In this document: positions 52,874 through 61,424 of the stretch, one piece after another
How positions within the stretch are numbered: the first letter of the stretch is position 1
How the letters are laid out: each line of letters starts with the position of its first letter
Assembly: GCF_010686765.1 (NCBI RefSeq)
Contig: NZ_JAAGWF010000027.1
Span: forward strand, 1-64,000
Source of the DNA: Geodermatophilus sabuli
GTDB taxonomy: Bacteria > Actinomycetota > Actinomycetes > Mycobacteriales > Geodermatophilaceae
Direction: 5' to 3'
Length of the DNA: 64,000 nt
Translations under genes and position numbers: made by a program
The notes under the pieces: model-generated
Databases searched by the model: none
Seen by the model: the letters and a program-made list of their open reading frames with translations, nothing else
Told to the model about the DNA's origin: nothing

Positions 52874-54358
52874 ATGGCCGCTTTCGTCGATCGCGTGATC
52901 GTGCACGTGGCCGCGGGCAACGGCGGGCACGGTGTCTCGTCGGTGCACCGCGAGAAGTTCAAGCCGCTCGGCGGTCCCGACGGCGGCAACGGCGGCAACG
53001 GGGGCGACGTCGTCCTCGAGGTCGACCCGAGCGTGCACACGCTGCTGGACTTCCACCACCGCCCGCACCAGAAGGCCGGCAACGGCCGCCCGGGCGAGGG
53101 CAGCAACCGGCACGGCGCCCGCGGTGAGGACCGCGTCCTGCGCGTGCCCGCCGGCACCGTGGTGAGCACCCCCGACGGCCGGGTCATCGCCGACCTCGTC
53201 GGTGCCGGCACCCGCGTCGTCCTCGCCTCCGGGGGCCGGGGCGGGCTGGGCAACGCCGCGCTGGCCAACGCCCGGCGCAAGGCGCCCGGCTTCGCGCTGC
53301 TCGGCGAGCCCGGCGAGGCGTTCGACGCCGTCATCGAGCTCAAGAGCATCGCCGACGTCGGCCTGGTCGGTTTCCCCTCGGCCGGGAAGTCCTCGCTGAT
53401 CGCGGCGATGTCCGCGGCCCGGCCCAAGATCGCCGACTACCCGTTCACCACCCTCGTGCCCAACCTCGGCGTGGTCCGCTCCGGCGACACCTCCTACACG
53501 ATGGCCGACGTGCCGGGGCTGATCCCCGGCGCGTCCGTCGGCAAGGGCCTGGGGCTGGAGTTCCTCCGCCACATCGAGCGCTGCGCCGTCCTGGTGCACG
53601 TGGTCGACATGGCGACGATGGAGCCCGGGCGCGACCCGGAGAGCGACGTCGAGGCCCTCGAGTACGAGCTCGCCGAGTACAGCGGCGAGGAGATCGACCT
53701 GGTCGGGCGACTGCAGATCGCCGTCCTCAACAAGATCGACGTCCCGGACGCCCGCGAGCTGGTCGACCTGGTCCGCGGCACGCTCGAGGAGCGGGGCCTG
53801 CAGGTGTTCCCGATCAGCGCGGCGACGGGGGAGGGGCTCAGGGAACTGGGCTTCGCCCTGGCGGCCGCCGTCGAGGCGCACCGCGCGGCCCTGCCCGAGC
53901 CGGAGCCGGCGCGGATCACCCTCACCCCGCGGGCGGTCGACGACAACGGCTTCACCGTCACCCGCGACCCCGAGGACGACGAGGCCTTCGTGGTCCGCGG
54001 CGTCAAGCCCGAGCGCTGGGTGCGCCAGACCGACTTCACCAACGACGAGGCCGTGGGCTTCCTCGCCGACCGGCTCAACCGGCTGGGTGTGGAGGAGGAG
54101 CTGGCGAAGGCCGGCGCCCGCGAGGGTGACGCGGTGACCATCGGCGACGTCCAGTTCGACTGGGTGCCGACCCTGCCGGCCGGCACCCTCACCGCCGAGG
54201 AGTCCGCCGGCCTCGGCGGCCGCGGCACCGACTCCCGCATCGACGCCCCGCACCGGGTGCGCGCCGAGGAGCGGCTGGCCGCCAAGAAGCTCCGCCGGGT
54301 GCCCTACGAGCTGTCCGAGACGTGGGACGACGAGGACCTGCCGGACGACGCGACGTGA
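52874..54358 (+). CDS. obgE: GTPase ObgE/CgtA
   Basis: A 494-aa Obg GTPase. The glycine-rich Obg fold is at 1-158 ([18 protein letters not shown]). The G domain has G1 [11 protein letters not shown]3 [10 protein letters not shown] and G4 NKID. The C-terminal OCT domain (about 370-450) contains [20 protein letters not shown]. It acts in large-subunit ribosome assembly and stress control. The final 40 residues are charged. GTGA overlap with proB shows coupling. Confidence 0.97.
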   Translation: MAAFVDRVIVHVAAGNGGHGVSSVHREKFKPLGGPDGGNGGNGGDVVLEVDPSVHTLLDFHHRPHQKAGNGRPGEGSNRHGARGEDRVLRVPAGTVVSTPDGRVIADLVGAGTRVVLASGGRGGLGNAALANARRKAPGFALLGEPGEAFDAVIELKSIADVGLVGFPSAGKSSLIAAMSAARPKIADYPFTTLVPNLGVVRSGDTSYTMADVPGLIPGASVGKGLGLEFLRHIERCAVLVHVVDMATMEPGRDPESDVEALEYELAEYSGEEIDLVGRLQIAVLNKIDVPDARELVDLVRGTLEERGLQVFPISAATGEGLRELGFALAAAVEAHRAALPEPEPARITLTPRAVDDNGFTVTRDPEDDEAFVVRGVKPERWVRQTDFTNDEAVGFLADRLNRLGVEEELAKAGAREGDAVTIGDVQFDWVPTLPAGTLTAEESAGLGGRGTDSRIDAPHRVRAEERLAAKKLRRVPYELSETWDDEDLPDDAT

Positions 54359-55491
54359 GCACCCGACCGGAGATCGCCGGCGCCCGCCGGGTCGTGGTCA
54401 AGGTCGGCTCGTCCTCGCTGACCACCCTGCCCGGCGGGCTGGACGAGACGCGGCTGTCCGCGCTGGTCGACGTCCTCGGTGCCCAGCGGACGGCCGGCCG
54501 CGAGGTCGTGCTGGTGTCCTCCGGCGCGATCGCCGCCGGGCTGGCCCCGCTGGGCATCGACGGCCGTCCGCGTGACCTGGCCACCGCCCAGGCCGCGGCG
54601 AGCGTGGGGCAGCTGCGGCTGGTGCAGACCTACGCCGACGCCTTCGCCCGGCACGGGGTGACGGTCGGCCAGGTGCTGCTCACCGCCGACGACCTCACCC
54701 GGCGCAGCCACTACCGCAACGCCCACCGGACCGTCGAGCGGCTGCTGGCCCTCGGCGTGCTGCCGATCGTGAACGAGAACGACACCGTCGCCACCGAGGA
54801 GATCCGCTTCGGCGACAACGACCGGCTCGCGGCGCTGGTCGCGCACGTCGCCCAGGCCGACGCGCTGCTGCTGCTCTCCGACGTCGACGGCGTGTACGAC
54901 GGGGACCCCCGCTCGGGCCCGGCCCAGCTGATCGACACCGTCACGAGCCCGGCCGACCTGGCCGCGGTCACCCTCGGCTCGGCCAGCCGCAACGGGGTGG
55001 GCACCGGCGGCATGGCGACCAAGGTGGAGGCGGCGATGATCGCCGCGCACGCCGGGGTGCCCGTCGTGGTGACGTCCACGGCCCAGGTCGGCGCCGCGCT
55101 CGCGGGGGAGCGGGTGGGCACGCTGTTCGCCGTCGCCGGGCGGCGTCCCGGCGCCCGCCAGTTCTGGCTGCGCTACGCCAGCCGGCCGCGCGGGTCGGTC
55201 CTGCTCGACGAGGGCGCGGTCCGCGCGGTGCGGGAGCGGGGCGCCTCGCTGCTGGCCGCCGGGGTCGTCGGGGCGACCGGGGACTTCCTCGCCGACGACC
55301 CGGTGGAGCTGGTCGGCCCGGACGGCGCCGTCGTCGCCCGCGGCCTGGTCGCCTACGACGCCCGCGAGCTGCCGGCGCTGTTCGGCCGCAAGACCGGTGA
55401 GCTCGACCCGGAGTACCGCCGCGAGGTGGTGCACCGCGACGAGATGGTGCTGGTCGGCCCCCGGCCGGTCAGGGCCGCACCCCCCGGCTGA
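54355..55491 (+). CDS. proB: Glutamate 5-kinase
   Basis: A 378-aa ProB. Amino-acid kinase fold with [11 protein letters not shown] and [32 protein letters not shown] and the [12 protein letters not shown] loop. A C-terminal PUA domain is present (about 285-365; [21 protein letters not shown]). It is the first step of proline synthesis from glutamate; the second enzyme, ProA, is at 61425. The GTG start overlaps the obgE stop by 4 bp. Confidence 0.97.
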   Translation: MSTRPEIAGARRVVVKVGSSSLTTLPGGLDETRLSALVDVLGAQRTAGREVVLVSSGAIAAGLAPLGIDGRPRDLATAQAAASVGQLRLVQTYADAFARHGVTVGQVLLTADDLTRRSHYRNAHRTVERLLALGVLPIVNENDTVATEEIRFGDNDRLAALVAHVAQADALLLLSDVDGVYDGDPRSGPAQLIDTVTSPADLAAVTLGSASRNGVGTGGMATKVEAAMIAAHAGVPVVVTSTAQVGAALAGERVGTLFAVAGRRPGARQFWLRYASRPRGSVLLDEGAVRAVRERGASLLAAGVVGATGDFLADDPVELVGPDGAVVARGLVAYDARELPALFGRKTGELDPEYRREVVHRDEMVLVGPRPVRAAPPG

Positions 55492-55503
55492 GAGACTGCC
55501 GGC

Positions 55504-55986
55504 GTGACCATCCGACCGATCCGCGAGCTCGGGGACCCCGTGCTGCGCACCCCCGCCGACGAGGTGCGGGCATTCGACCGGGAGCTCGCCGCGCTGGTGC
55601 GCGACCTCGAGGAGACCGTGGACAACCCCGGCCGCGCCGGGGTCGCCGGGCCGCAGATCGGCGTCAGCCTGCGGGTGTTCGCCTACAACGTGGACGGCGT
55701 CATCGGGCACATGGTGAACCCCCGGATCGTGGAGTCGTCCGAGGAGACCCAGGACGGCGACGAGGGGTGCCTGTCCATCCCCGGCATCTGGGCGCCGACG
55801 GTGCGGGCGATGCACGCCGTGGCCGAGGGCTTCGACGTCTCCGGCGAGCCGCTGCGGCTGGAGGGGACCGGGCTCATGGCGCGGGCGCTGCAGCACGAGG
55901 TCGACCACCTCGACGGGAAGGTCTTCATCGACCGGCTGACCGGCGAGGCGCGCAAGACGGCGCTGCGGGCGCTGCGCGACCGGTGA
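55504..55986 (+). CDS. def: Peptide deformylase
   Basis: A 160-aa deformylase. The three metal-site motifs are visible: GVAGPQIGVSLRVF (motif 1), DEGCLSIPG (motif 2, metal Cys) and QHEVDHLDGKVF (motif 3, HExDH). It removes the formyl group from nascent proteins. Position 12 bp after proB; its stop overlaps the GTG of the following acetyltransferase. The GTG start lacks a clear SD. Confidence 0.95.
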   Translation: MTIRPIRELGDPVLRTPADEVRAFDRELAALVRDLEETVDNPGRAGVAGPQIGVSLRVFAYNVDGVIGHMVNPRIVESSEETQDGDEGCLSIPGIWAPTVRAMHAVAEGFDVSGEPLRLEGTGLMARALQHEVDHLDGKVFIDRLTGEARKTALRALRDR

Positions 55987-56609
55987 GCCGGCCGAGCCCC
56001 GTGAGCCGGCCGAACCCGCCGCGTTGGCCGAGCCCGGTGACGCTGACCGGCGAGCTGGTCACCCTGGAGCCGCTGCGTCCCGAGCACCACGACGAACTGG
56101 TGGCCGCGGCCGGCGACGGCCGGCTGTGGGAGCTCTGGTACACGTCGGTGCCCGACCCGGAGGGGATGGCCGCCGACATCTCCGCCCGGCTGGCGCGGCA
56201 GGCAGCGGGCGAGATGCTGCCGTTCACCGTGCGGTCCGCCGCCGGGGCGGTCGTGGGCATGACCACCTACCTCAACGTCGAGCCCGAGGCGCCGCGGCTG
56301 GAGATCGGGGGCACCTGGACGGCGGCCTCGGCGCAGCGGACCGGCGTGAACACCGAGAGCAAGCTGCTGCTGCTCGGTCACGCCTTCGACGTCCTGGGCT
56401 GCATCGCGGTCGAGTTCCGGACGCACTGGCACAACCGGCGGTCCCGGGCCGCGGTCGAGCGGCTGGGTGCCAAGCAGGACGGCGTCCTGCGCAACCACCG
56501 GCGGCTGCCCGACGGCTCGCTGCGGGACACTGTCGTCTACTCGATCCTCGACTCGGAGTGGCCCGCCGTCCGGGCCGGCCTGCGGCACCGGCTGGCCCGC
56601 GGCCGCTGA
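55983..56609 (+). CDS. GNAT family N-acetyltransferase (RimJ/RimL-like)
   Basis: A protein of up to 208 aa of the RimJ/RimL-like branch: LTGELVTLEPLRPEHHDELV at the start of the domain, TYLNVEPEAPRLEIGGTW, then TGVNTESKLLLLGHAFDVLG and a final NRRSRAAVERLGAKQDGVLR. It would acetylate a protein N terminus or small amine. GTG 55983 overlaps the def stop; later GTGs at 56001 and 56037 are also possible and would give a domain-only protein. Coupling to def is of interest because both can act on nascent N termini. Confidence 0.82.
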   Translation: MSRPSPVSRPNPPRWPSPVTLTGELVTLEPLRPEHHDELVAAAGDGRLWELWYTSVPDPEGMAADISARLARQAAGEMLPFTVRSAAGAVVGMTTYLNVEPEAPRLEIGGTWTAASAQRTGVNTESKLLLLGHAFDVLGCIAVEFRTHWHNRRSRAAVERLGAKQDGVLRNHRRLPDGSLRDTVVYSILDSEWPAVRAGLRHRLARGR

Positions 56610-56612
56610 GCC

Positions 56613-56918
56613 TCAGACCGCCACACCCCCGCGCGGCAGGACCAGCCCGCGGACGTCGAACTCCGTCGCGACCGGCGCCCCGGCCGGAGGCGGGCCGCCC
56701 ACCCCGGCCATCACCGGGGCGACCACCTCGGCCTCGTAGCGTGCGAACGCCGCGCGCGACTCCCAGACCTCGACCACCTGGAAGCCGCCGGCGGTCGGCC
56801 GGGCCAGGTGCACGAGCAGGCCCTCGACCGCGCCGCCCGTGCGCCGCAGCAGTTCGGCGTGCACGGCGTCGTAGACCTCCACCGGTGCCGGGACGTCGAC
56901 GGTCACACCCCACGTCAT
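56613..56918 (-). CDS. Antibiotic biosynthesis monooxygenase-like (dimeric alpha/beta barrel) protein
   Basis: A 101-aa protein. The sequence VEGLLVHLARPTAGGFQVVE followed by WESRAAFARYEAEVV fits the ABM/EthD-like dimeric barrel pattern of small monooxygenases and unknowns. Start ATG 56918 overlaps the stop of the mycothiol-type gene (ATGA). With that gene it forms a two-gene operon, divergent from a MarR regulator. Confidence 0.65.
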   Translation of the reverse strand: MTWGVTVDVPAPVEVYDAVHAELLRRTGGAVEGLLVHLARPTAGGFQVVEVWESRAAFARYEAEVVAPVMAGVGGPPPAGAPVATEFDVRGLVLPRGGVAV

Positions 56919-57559
56919 GTCGCTCTCCTGGTCTCCTCGCGGCGCCGCAGGCTGCGGACGCCGTCCCCGGTGAGCTGGTCGAGGGCGGCCTCGCGACCGG
57001 TGACCAGCAGCAGCAGTGCGGTGATCGGACCCTCGACGGGGGCACCGTCCCCCACGGTCCAGTCGGTGTCGGTCGCCGACAGGCGGAGCCCGCGCAACCG
57101 GCGTCGGGCACGGAAGGGGAAACCCGTGTCCCAGACCCGCTGGGCCGACGCGGCGGCGGCCGACGGCGGCATCGGCCGCGTCCGGCCCAGCGGCAGGGCG
57201 ATGTCCTGACCGTGCACCAGGACGTCGGTCAGCGGCTCCATGGGCGTGATGAACGGTGCCGTGCGCCGGGAGCCGACCATCGCCCGCAGCCGTCGCGCGC
57301 ACTCCGCGGGCGACAGCGGGGCGGCGCGCAGCGCGCTGTCCCGGATCATCCGGTCGAAGCTGCCGCCCGCCCGGGCCGCGGCCACCAGAGCGGCCGCGAG
57401 CCCCATGTGCGCCTGGGTGAGGTGGACCGCGACGTCGCCGACCCGCCAGCCGTCGCACAGCGAGGGCGTTCCCCACTCGGTCGGGGAGAGGTCCTCCAGG
57501 AGGTCGGCCAGGCTCGACCGCTCTCCGTCGATCGTCCGCCACACGTCGTCGAGGTCCAT
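56915..57559 (-). CDS. Mycothiol-dependent maleylpyruvate isomerase-family (DinB-like) protein
   Basis: A 214-aa DinB-like four-helix protein. N terminus DDVWRTIDGERSSLADLLED, then EWGTPSLCDGWRVGDVAVHL, the MDMPI_N/DinB pattern with a metal-binding His, and later DVLVHGQDIALPLGRTRP. Members use mycothiol, the actinobacterial thiol, in isomerase or transferase reactions. GAGGAGGGG before the ATG is strong. It is the first gene of an operon that diverges from a MarR regulator, which probably represses it. Confidence 0.85.
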   Translation of the reverse strand: MDLDDVWRTIDGERSSLADLLEDLSPTEWGTPSLCDGWRVGDVAVHLTQAHMGLAAALVAAARAGGSFDRMIRDSALRAAPLSPAECARRLRAMVGSRRTAPFITPMEPLTDVLVHGQDIALPLGRTRPMPPSAAAASAQRVWDTGFPFRARRRLRGLRLSATDTDWTVGDGAPVEGPITALLLLVTGREAALDQLTGDGVRSLRRREETRRAT

Positions 57560-57586
57560 GACCCCTCCTCAGGAAGTAAGATCGCC

Positions 57587-57620
57587 TGACCATTTTCGTC
57601 AGAGGGTCTGACCATCGTCA
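57587..57620. promoter_or_regulatory. Two TGAC...GTCA palindromes, candidate MarR operators
   Basis: TGACCATTTTCGTCA (57587-57601) and TGACCATCGTCA (57609-57620) start 22 bp apart, two DNA turns. They lie in the 70-bp gap between the divergent mycothiol-type operon and the MarR gene. This is the expected place for autoregulated MarR binding. Confidence 0.55.
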
Positions 57621-57629
57621 AGGGGTGCA

Positions 57630-58076
57630 GTGACCGCGGAACCGAACGGACGGCAGAACCTGGGGCTGCTGTGCTTCTACCCCCACCGGGCCATGGAGGC
57701 CCGCCTGCTCGCGACGCTGGCCGCCGCCGGTTTCGACGACATCACCATGGCGCAGGGCCGGATCGCGGCCCGGATCGGCCCGGCCGGCACCCGGCTCACC
57801 GACCTCGCCGAGCAGGCCCTGGTGACCAAGCAGACCGCGGGTCACCTGGTCGACCAACTCGAGCGGTCCGGGTACGTCCGGCGGGTGCCCGACCCGACGG
57901 ACGGCCGTGCCCGGCTGGTCCGGATGGCCGAGCGCGGGGAGCAGGTGGTGCACCTGGCCCGCCGGGTGGAGGCCGAGGTGGAGGCCGAGTGGACGGCCCA
58001 CCTGGGCGAGGAGGCCACCGCCCAGCTGCGCGCGGCCCTGGAGCGGCTGCGCGAGATCACCGACCCCTACCGCTGA
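57630..58076 (+). CDS. MarR family transcriptional regulator
   Basis: A 148-aa winged-helix regulator. The wHTH is at about 50-110: LTDLAEQALVTKQTAGHLVD then 'LERSGYVRRVPDPTDGRARLVRMAERG', the MarR recognition helix and wing with DxRaxxv. It starts with a leader reading QNLGLLCFYPHRAMEARLLA. Likely represses itself and the divergent operon through the two palindromes in between. GTG 57630 has AAGGGG upstream. Confidence 0.9.
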   Translation: MTAEPNGRQNLGLLCFYPHRAMEARLLATLAAAGFDDITMAQGRIAARIGPAGTRLTDLAEQALVTKQTAGHLVDQLERSGYVRRVPDPTDGRARLVRMAERGEQVVHLARRVEAEVEAEWTAHLGEEATAQLRAALERLREITDPYR

Positions 58077-58080
58077 GGCG

Positions 58081-58494
58081 TCAGCGCGCCGCCGTGCAGG
58101 CCGAGCAGGTGCCGAAGACCTCCAGCTGGTGCTGCACGTCGGCGAAGCCGTGCTCGGCGGCGACGCGGGCCGCCCAGCGCTCCACCGGCGGGTCGGCGAC
58201 CTCCACCGTGCGGCCGCACGAGCGGCAGACGAGGTGGTGGTGGTGCACCGGCGAGCACCGCCGGTAGGCGGCCTCCCCGTCGCCGCCCCGGAGGACGTCG
58301 ACCAGGCCGTCGTCCACGAGCGCCTGCAGGGCCCGGTAGACCGTCGCCAGCCCCACCGAGTCACCACGCTGGCGGAGCATCGCGTGCAGGTCCTGGGCGC
58401 TGGCGAAGCCGTCGAGCTCGTCGAGCAGGGTCAGGACGGCGCTGCGCTGGCGGGTCTGCCGACGGGGCGCCTCGGCCGGCTCCGGGCGGGTCAC
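58081..58494 (-). CDS. zur: Fur-family zinc uptake regulator Zur
   Basis: A 137-aa Fur-type repressor: LDGFASAQDLHAMLRQRGD and VGLATVYRALQALVDDGLVD form the winged helix; HHHHLVCRSCGRTVEV holds the metal-site His and a CxxC; FGTCSACTAAR gives the second CxxC structural zinc pair. Its position at the end of a zinc ABC operon supports Zur over Fur. It would repress znuABC under zinc sufficiency through the palindrome at 61352-61366. It starts 73 bp after the permease gene. Confidence 0.9.
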   Translation of the reverse strand: MTRPEPAEAPRRQTRQRSAVLTLLDELDGFASAQDLHAMLRQRGDSVGLATVYRALQALVDDGLVDVLRGGDGEAAYRRCSPVHHHHLVCRSCGRTVEVADPPVERWAARVAAEHGFADVQHQLEVFGTCSACTAAR

Positions 58495-58567
58495 GAGCCC
58501 ACCTCGCCGGCGCTCGTCGGACTCGTGTCCCCAGGTGCTGTGCTCCTGCGTGACCTCGCGAGCTCGG

Positions 58568-59590
58568 TCACGAGCGGCCCGCCGTCCCGGCCGGGGGCGC
58601 GGTGTGCTGGCCGTGCTCGTCGTAGTGCACGCCGGCGCCGGTCCGGTGCGCGGCGTGCAGGTGGCCGTCGTGGTCGTAGTCGACGTGGTCGCCGTGCGGC
58701 ACCGGTTGGTGGCCGCAGTTCTCGCCGTGCTCGTGCGGATGGGCGGCGTGCACCTCGGCGCGGCGCTGGTGCCGGCGGCGCGCGGTCGCGCCGCTGACCG
58801 CCGTCCCCGCGGTCACCAGCAGGAACAGCGCGATGGCCAGCAGCACGATGGTGCCGCCCGACGGGGTGCCGGTGTAGTAGGACGCCGTCGTCCCGCTGAC
58901 GCTGACCACCAGGCCGATGCCGCAGGCCAGGTACAGGGTCTGCCGGAAGCTGCGGGCCAGCAGTTGGGCGACGGCGCTCGGCACGATCATCAGCGCGCTG
59001 ATCAGCAGGAGCCCGACGACGCGCATCGAGAGCACGACGGTCGAGGCGACGAGCGCGGCCAGCACGATGTTGAGCGCCAGCACCGGCAGGCCGACGGCGC
59101 GGGCGTACTCCTCGTCGTCGCTGACCGCGTAGAGCCGCTGCCCCAGCAGCCAGACGACGGCGAGGACGACGACGGTGATCGCGGCGAACACCGCGACGTC
59201 GGCCGTGCTGGTCGTGGTGATCGCGCCGAACAGGTAGGCGTCGAGGTTGGTCGCCTGCCCGCGCGGGGCGAGGCTGAGCAGCACCACGCCGCCGGCGATG
59301 CCGCCGTAGAACAGCACGGCGAGCGCGACGTCGCCGCTGGTGCGGCCGCGCGCCCGGACCAGCTCGATCAGCACCGCGCCCAGGATCGCCGCCACCAGCG
59401 CCGTCCCCACCGGGGCCGTCGACGTCAGGACGCCGATCGCGACGCCGGTCAGGGCGACGTGGCCCAGGCCGTCGCCGAGCAGCGACAGCCGGCGCTGCAC
59501 GAGGAAGACGCCCACCGCGGGCGCCACCAGGCCGACCATGAGCGAGGCCAGCAGCGCCCGCTGCATGAAGCCGAACTCGAGGACCTCCAC
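58568..59590 (-). CDS. znuB: Zinc ABC transporter permease
   Basis: A 340-aa ABC-3 family permease with about eight to nine membrane helices (LASLMVGLVAPAVGVFLV; 'SLLGDGLGHVALTGVAIGVL', which is the conserved family core). The last 60 residues are His/Asp-rich (HPHEHGENCGHQPVPHGDHV), a probable zinc-binding cytosolic tail unusual for a permease. One base separates its start from the ATPase stop. It brings zinc across the membrane with ZnuA and ZnuC. Confidence 0.94.
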   Translation of the reverse strand: MEVLEFGFMQRALLASLMVGLVAPAVGVFLVQRRLSLLGDGLGHVALTGVAIGVLTSTAPVGTALVAAILGAVLIELVRARGRTSGDVALAVLFYGGIAGGVVLLSLAPRGQATNLDAYLFGAITTTSTADVAVFAAITVVVLAVVWLLGQRLYAVSDDEEYARAVGLPVLALNIVLAALVASTVVLSMRVVGLLLISALMIVPSAVAQLLARSFRQTLYLACGIGLVVSVSGTTASYYTGTPSGGTIVLLAIALFLLVTAGTAVSGATARRRHQRRAEVHAAHPHEHGENCGHQPVPHGDHVDYDHDGHLHAAHRTGAGVHYDEHGQHTAPPAGTAGRS

Positions 59591-59591
59591 G

Positions 59592-60377
59592 TCAGCGCCT
59601 CCTGTCCGTCGTCACCCGCGGCTGGTCCTGCCGGTAGCGCGGCGGCTCCAGCCGGTCGGGGTCGCCGGGGTGGTGGTGCCCGCCGCCGTCCGGTGCGGCG
59701 CCGGCGAGCGGGCCGTCGTAGCTGATCCGCCCGTGGTCGACGGCGATCGCGCGGGTCAGGACGCCGGACAGCGGGCCCGCCTCGTGCGTGACCACGACCA
59801 GTGTGGTCCCGGCGGCCGACACCCGGGCCAGGACGGCGGCCAGCGCCTCCTGGCTGGCGGCGTCCACGCCCGCGGTCGGCTCGTCCATGATCAGCAGCTC
59901 GGGTTCGGCGGCCAGGGCCCGGGCCACCAGCACACGGCGCTGCTGTCCACCCGACAGCGAGGCGACCGGGTCGCCCAGGCGGTCGCCGAGGCCGACGGCG
60001 GCCACCGCGTCGGCGACCGCGCTGCGGTCGGCCGCCCGGAGCCGGCGGAACAGCCCCAGCCGGGCGAGGCGCCCGACGCCGACGACCTCCCGCACCGTCG
60101 CGGGCACCGCGCCGCTGACGGTGTGCCGCTGCGGCACGTAACCGATCCGGCCGCGCTCGCGCAGCCGCCCGACGGGCGCGCCGAGCACCTGCACGTCCCC
60201 ACCCAGCACGGTCGCCAGTCCCAGGACGCCGCGGGCCAGCGTCGTCTTGCCGGAGCCGTTGGAGCCGAGGACGGCGACCGCCTCCCCGTGGTCCACGGTG
60301 AGGTCCACGCCCCGGACGATCGCCACGTCGCCGTAGCCGATGCTGGCGTCCCGGAGCTGGAGGGCGGGTGCGGTCAT
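59592..60377 (-). CDS. znuC: Zinc ABC transporter ATP-binding protein
   Basis: A 261-aa ABC ATPase. Walker A is VLGSNGSGKTTLARG, the signature is ASLSGGQQRRVLVARALA, Walker B is LLIMDEPTAGVD, with the H-loop in VVVTHEAG. The C terminus has an HHHPGDPD segment. ATGA overlap with the znuA stop (60374-60377) shows coupling. Confidence 0.95.
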   Translation of the reverse strand: MTAPALQLRDASIGYGDVAIVRGVDLTVDHGEAVAVLGSNGSGKTTLARGVLGLATVLGGDVQVLGAPVGRLRERGRIGYVPQRHTVSGAVPATVREVVGVGRLARLGLFRRLRAADRSAVADAVAAVGLGDRLGDPVASLSGGQQRRVLVARALAAEPELLIMDEPTAGVDAASQEALAAVLARVSAAGTTLVVVTHEAGPLSGVLTRAIAVDHGRISYDGPLAGAAPDGGGHHHPGDPDRLEPPRYRQDQPRVTTDRRR

Positions 60378-61351
60378 GCGCAGGACTGTCCCTCCTGCAG
60401 GGTGACCAGGTTCGCGCGCATGACCTCGAGGTAGTCGGCGCCGGCCGAGTCGTCGGTCAGCCCCTCGAGGGGGTCGAGCACCGCGGTCTCGACCCCGGCC
60501 TCGTCGGCGACGGTCTCCGCGACCGCCGGGTCGACGAGGGTCTCGGTGTAGACGGTGGTCACCCCGCGCTCGCGCACCAGCGTGGAGATCTCGGCCAGCT
60601 GTGCGGGGTCGGGCTCCTGCGAGGGGCTGAGCCCGCTGATGCCGACCACCTCGAGACCGTAACGGTCGGCCAGGTAGCCGAAGGCGTCGTGCGAGGTGAC
60701 CAGGGTGTCGACGGCGCAGTCACCGAGGCCTGCCTGCATCTCGGCGTCGAGGGCTTCGAGGTCCGCGCGCAGGGCGGCGGCGTTCTCCTCGTAGGTGGCG
60801 CCGCCGTCCGGGTCGAGTACGGCGAGGCGGTCGGCGACGGCGTCCCCGACGGCGGCCAGCCGGATGGGGTCGAGCCAGAAGTGCGGATCGACCGGCTCCT
60901 CGTCGCCGTGCTGCTCGCCCTCGGGCTCCTCGCCCTCGGGCTCCTCGCCCTCGCCCTCGTGCTCGTGCCCGTGGTCGTCGGCGGCGGTCAGGGACAGGTC
61001 CGCGGCCTGACCGGCGTCCCAGCTGGTGTCGGCGGCCTCCGACCCCGCCGCCTCGTCGAGCGCGGGCTGGAAACCGTCCAGGTAGACGAGCAGGTCCGCC
61101 TCGGCGACCGCGGCGACGTCCTGCGGGGTCAGCTCCAGGTCGTGGGCCTCGGCGCCCGGTGGGGTGAGCGAGGAGACGTCGACGCGGTCGCCGCCGACCC
61201 TCGCGGCGGCCCACTCCAGGGGGTAGAAGCCGGCGACCACGGTGAGCCCGCCGCCGCCGGAGGCCTCCTCGGAGCCGCCGCAGCCGGCGAGCAGCAGGGT
61301 CGCGGCCGAGGTCACCGCGACGATGGTCGAGCGGCGCATTGCGGTGTTCAT
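60374..61351 (-). CDS. znuA: Zinc-binding lipoprotein of the ABC transporter
   Basis: A 325-aa substrate-binding lipoprotein (SBP_bac cluster A-I). Signal and lipobox: [10 protein letters not shown]. The His ligands occur in [22 protein letters not shown] and [14 protein letters not shown], with the final acidic ligand region [11 protein letters not shown] His/Glu-rich loop ([20 protein letters not shown]) between the domains is typical of zinc rather than manganese binders. ATG 61351 lies right next to the Zur-box-like palindrome. Confidence 0.94.
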   Translation of the reverse strand: MNTAMRRSTIVAVTSAATLLLAGCGGSEEASGGGGLTVVAGFYPLEWAAARVGGDRVDVSSLTPPGAEAHDLELTPQDVAAVAEADLLVYLDGFQPALDEAAGSEAADTSWDAGQAADLSLTAADDHGHEHEGEGEEPEGEEPEGEQHGDEEPVDPHFWLDPIRLAAVGDAVADRLAVLDPDGGATYEENAAALRADLEALDAEMQAGLGDCAVDTLVTSHDAFGYLADRYGLEVVGISGLSPSQEPDPAQLAEISTLVRERGVTTVYTETLVDPAVAETVADEAGVETAVLDPLEGLTDDSAGADYLEVMRANLVTLQEGQSCA

Positions 61352-61366
61352 GAGAATCATTCTCGC
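61352..61366. promoter_or_regulatory. Zur-box-like palindrome at the znuA start
   Basis: TGAGAATCATTCTCG, with GAGAAT/ATTCTC as perfect arms, begins one base before the znuA ATG. It agrees with the recalled actinobacterial Zur consensus (TGAAAATGATTTTCA-like). Repressor bound here would cover the transcription start, and it is 59 bp from the divergent proA start. Confidence 0.75.
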
Positions 61367-61411
61367 ATACCGGCGAGGCGAGGAGGCGGGGAGGGCCGCG
61401 TGCTCCCCGCG

Positions 61412-61417
61412 TACCCT
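61412..61417 (+). promoter_or_regulatory. TACCCT -10 box of proA, leaderless layout
   Basis: TACCCT ends seven bases before the proA GTG at 61425 without an SD. Same geometry as at 952, 7021 and 45240. Confidence 0.5.
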
Positions 61418-61424
61418 CGCGGGC

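Noticed and set aside
56024-57589. 521-codon plus-strand frame
   Set aside because: Shadow of the GNAT gene and antisense of the mycothiol-type operon.
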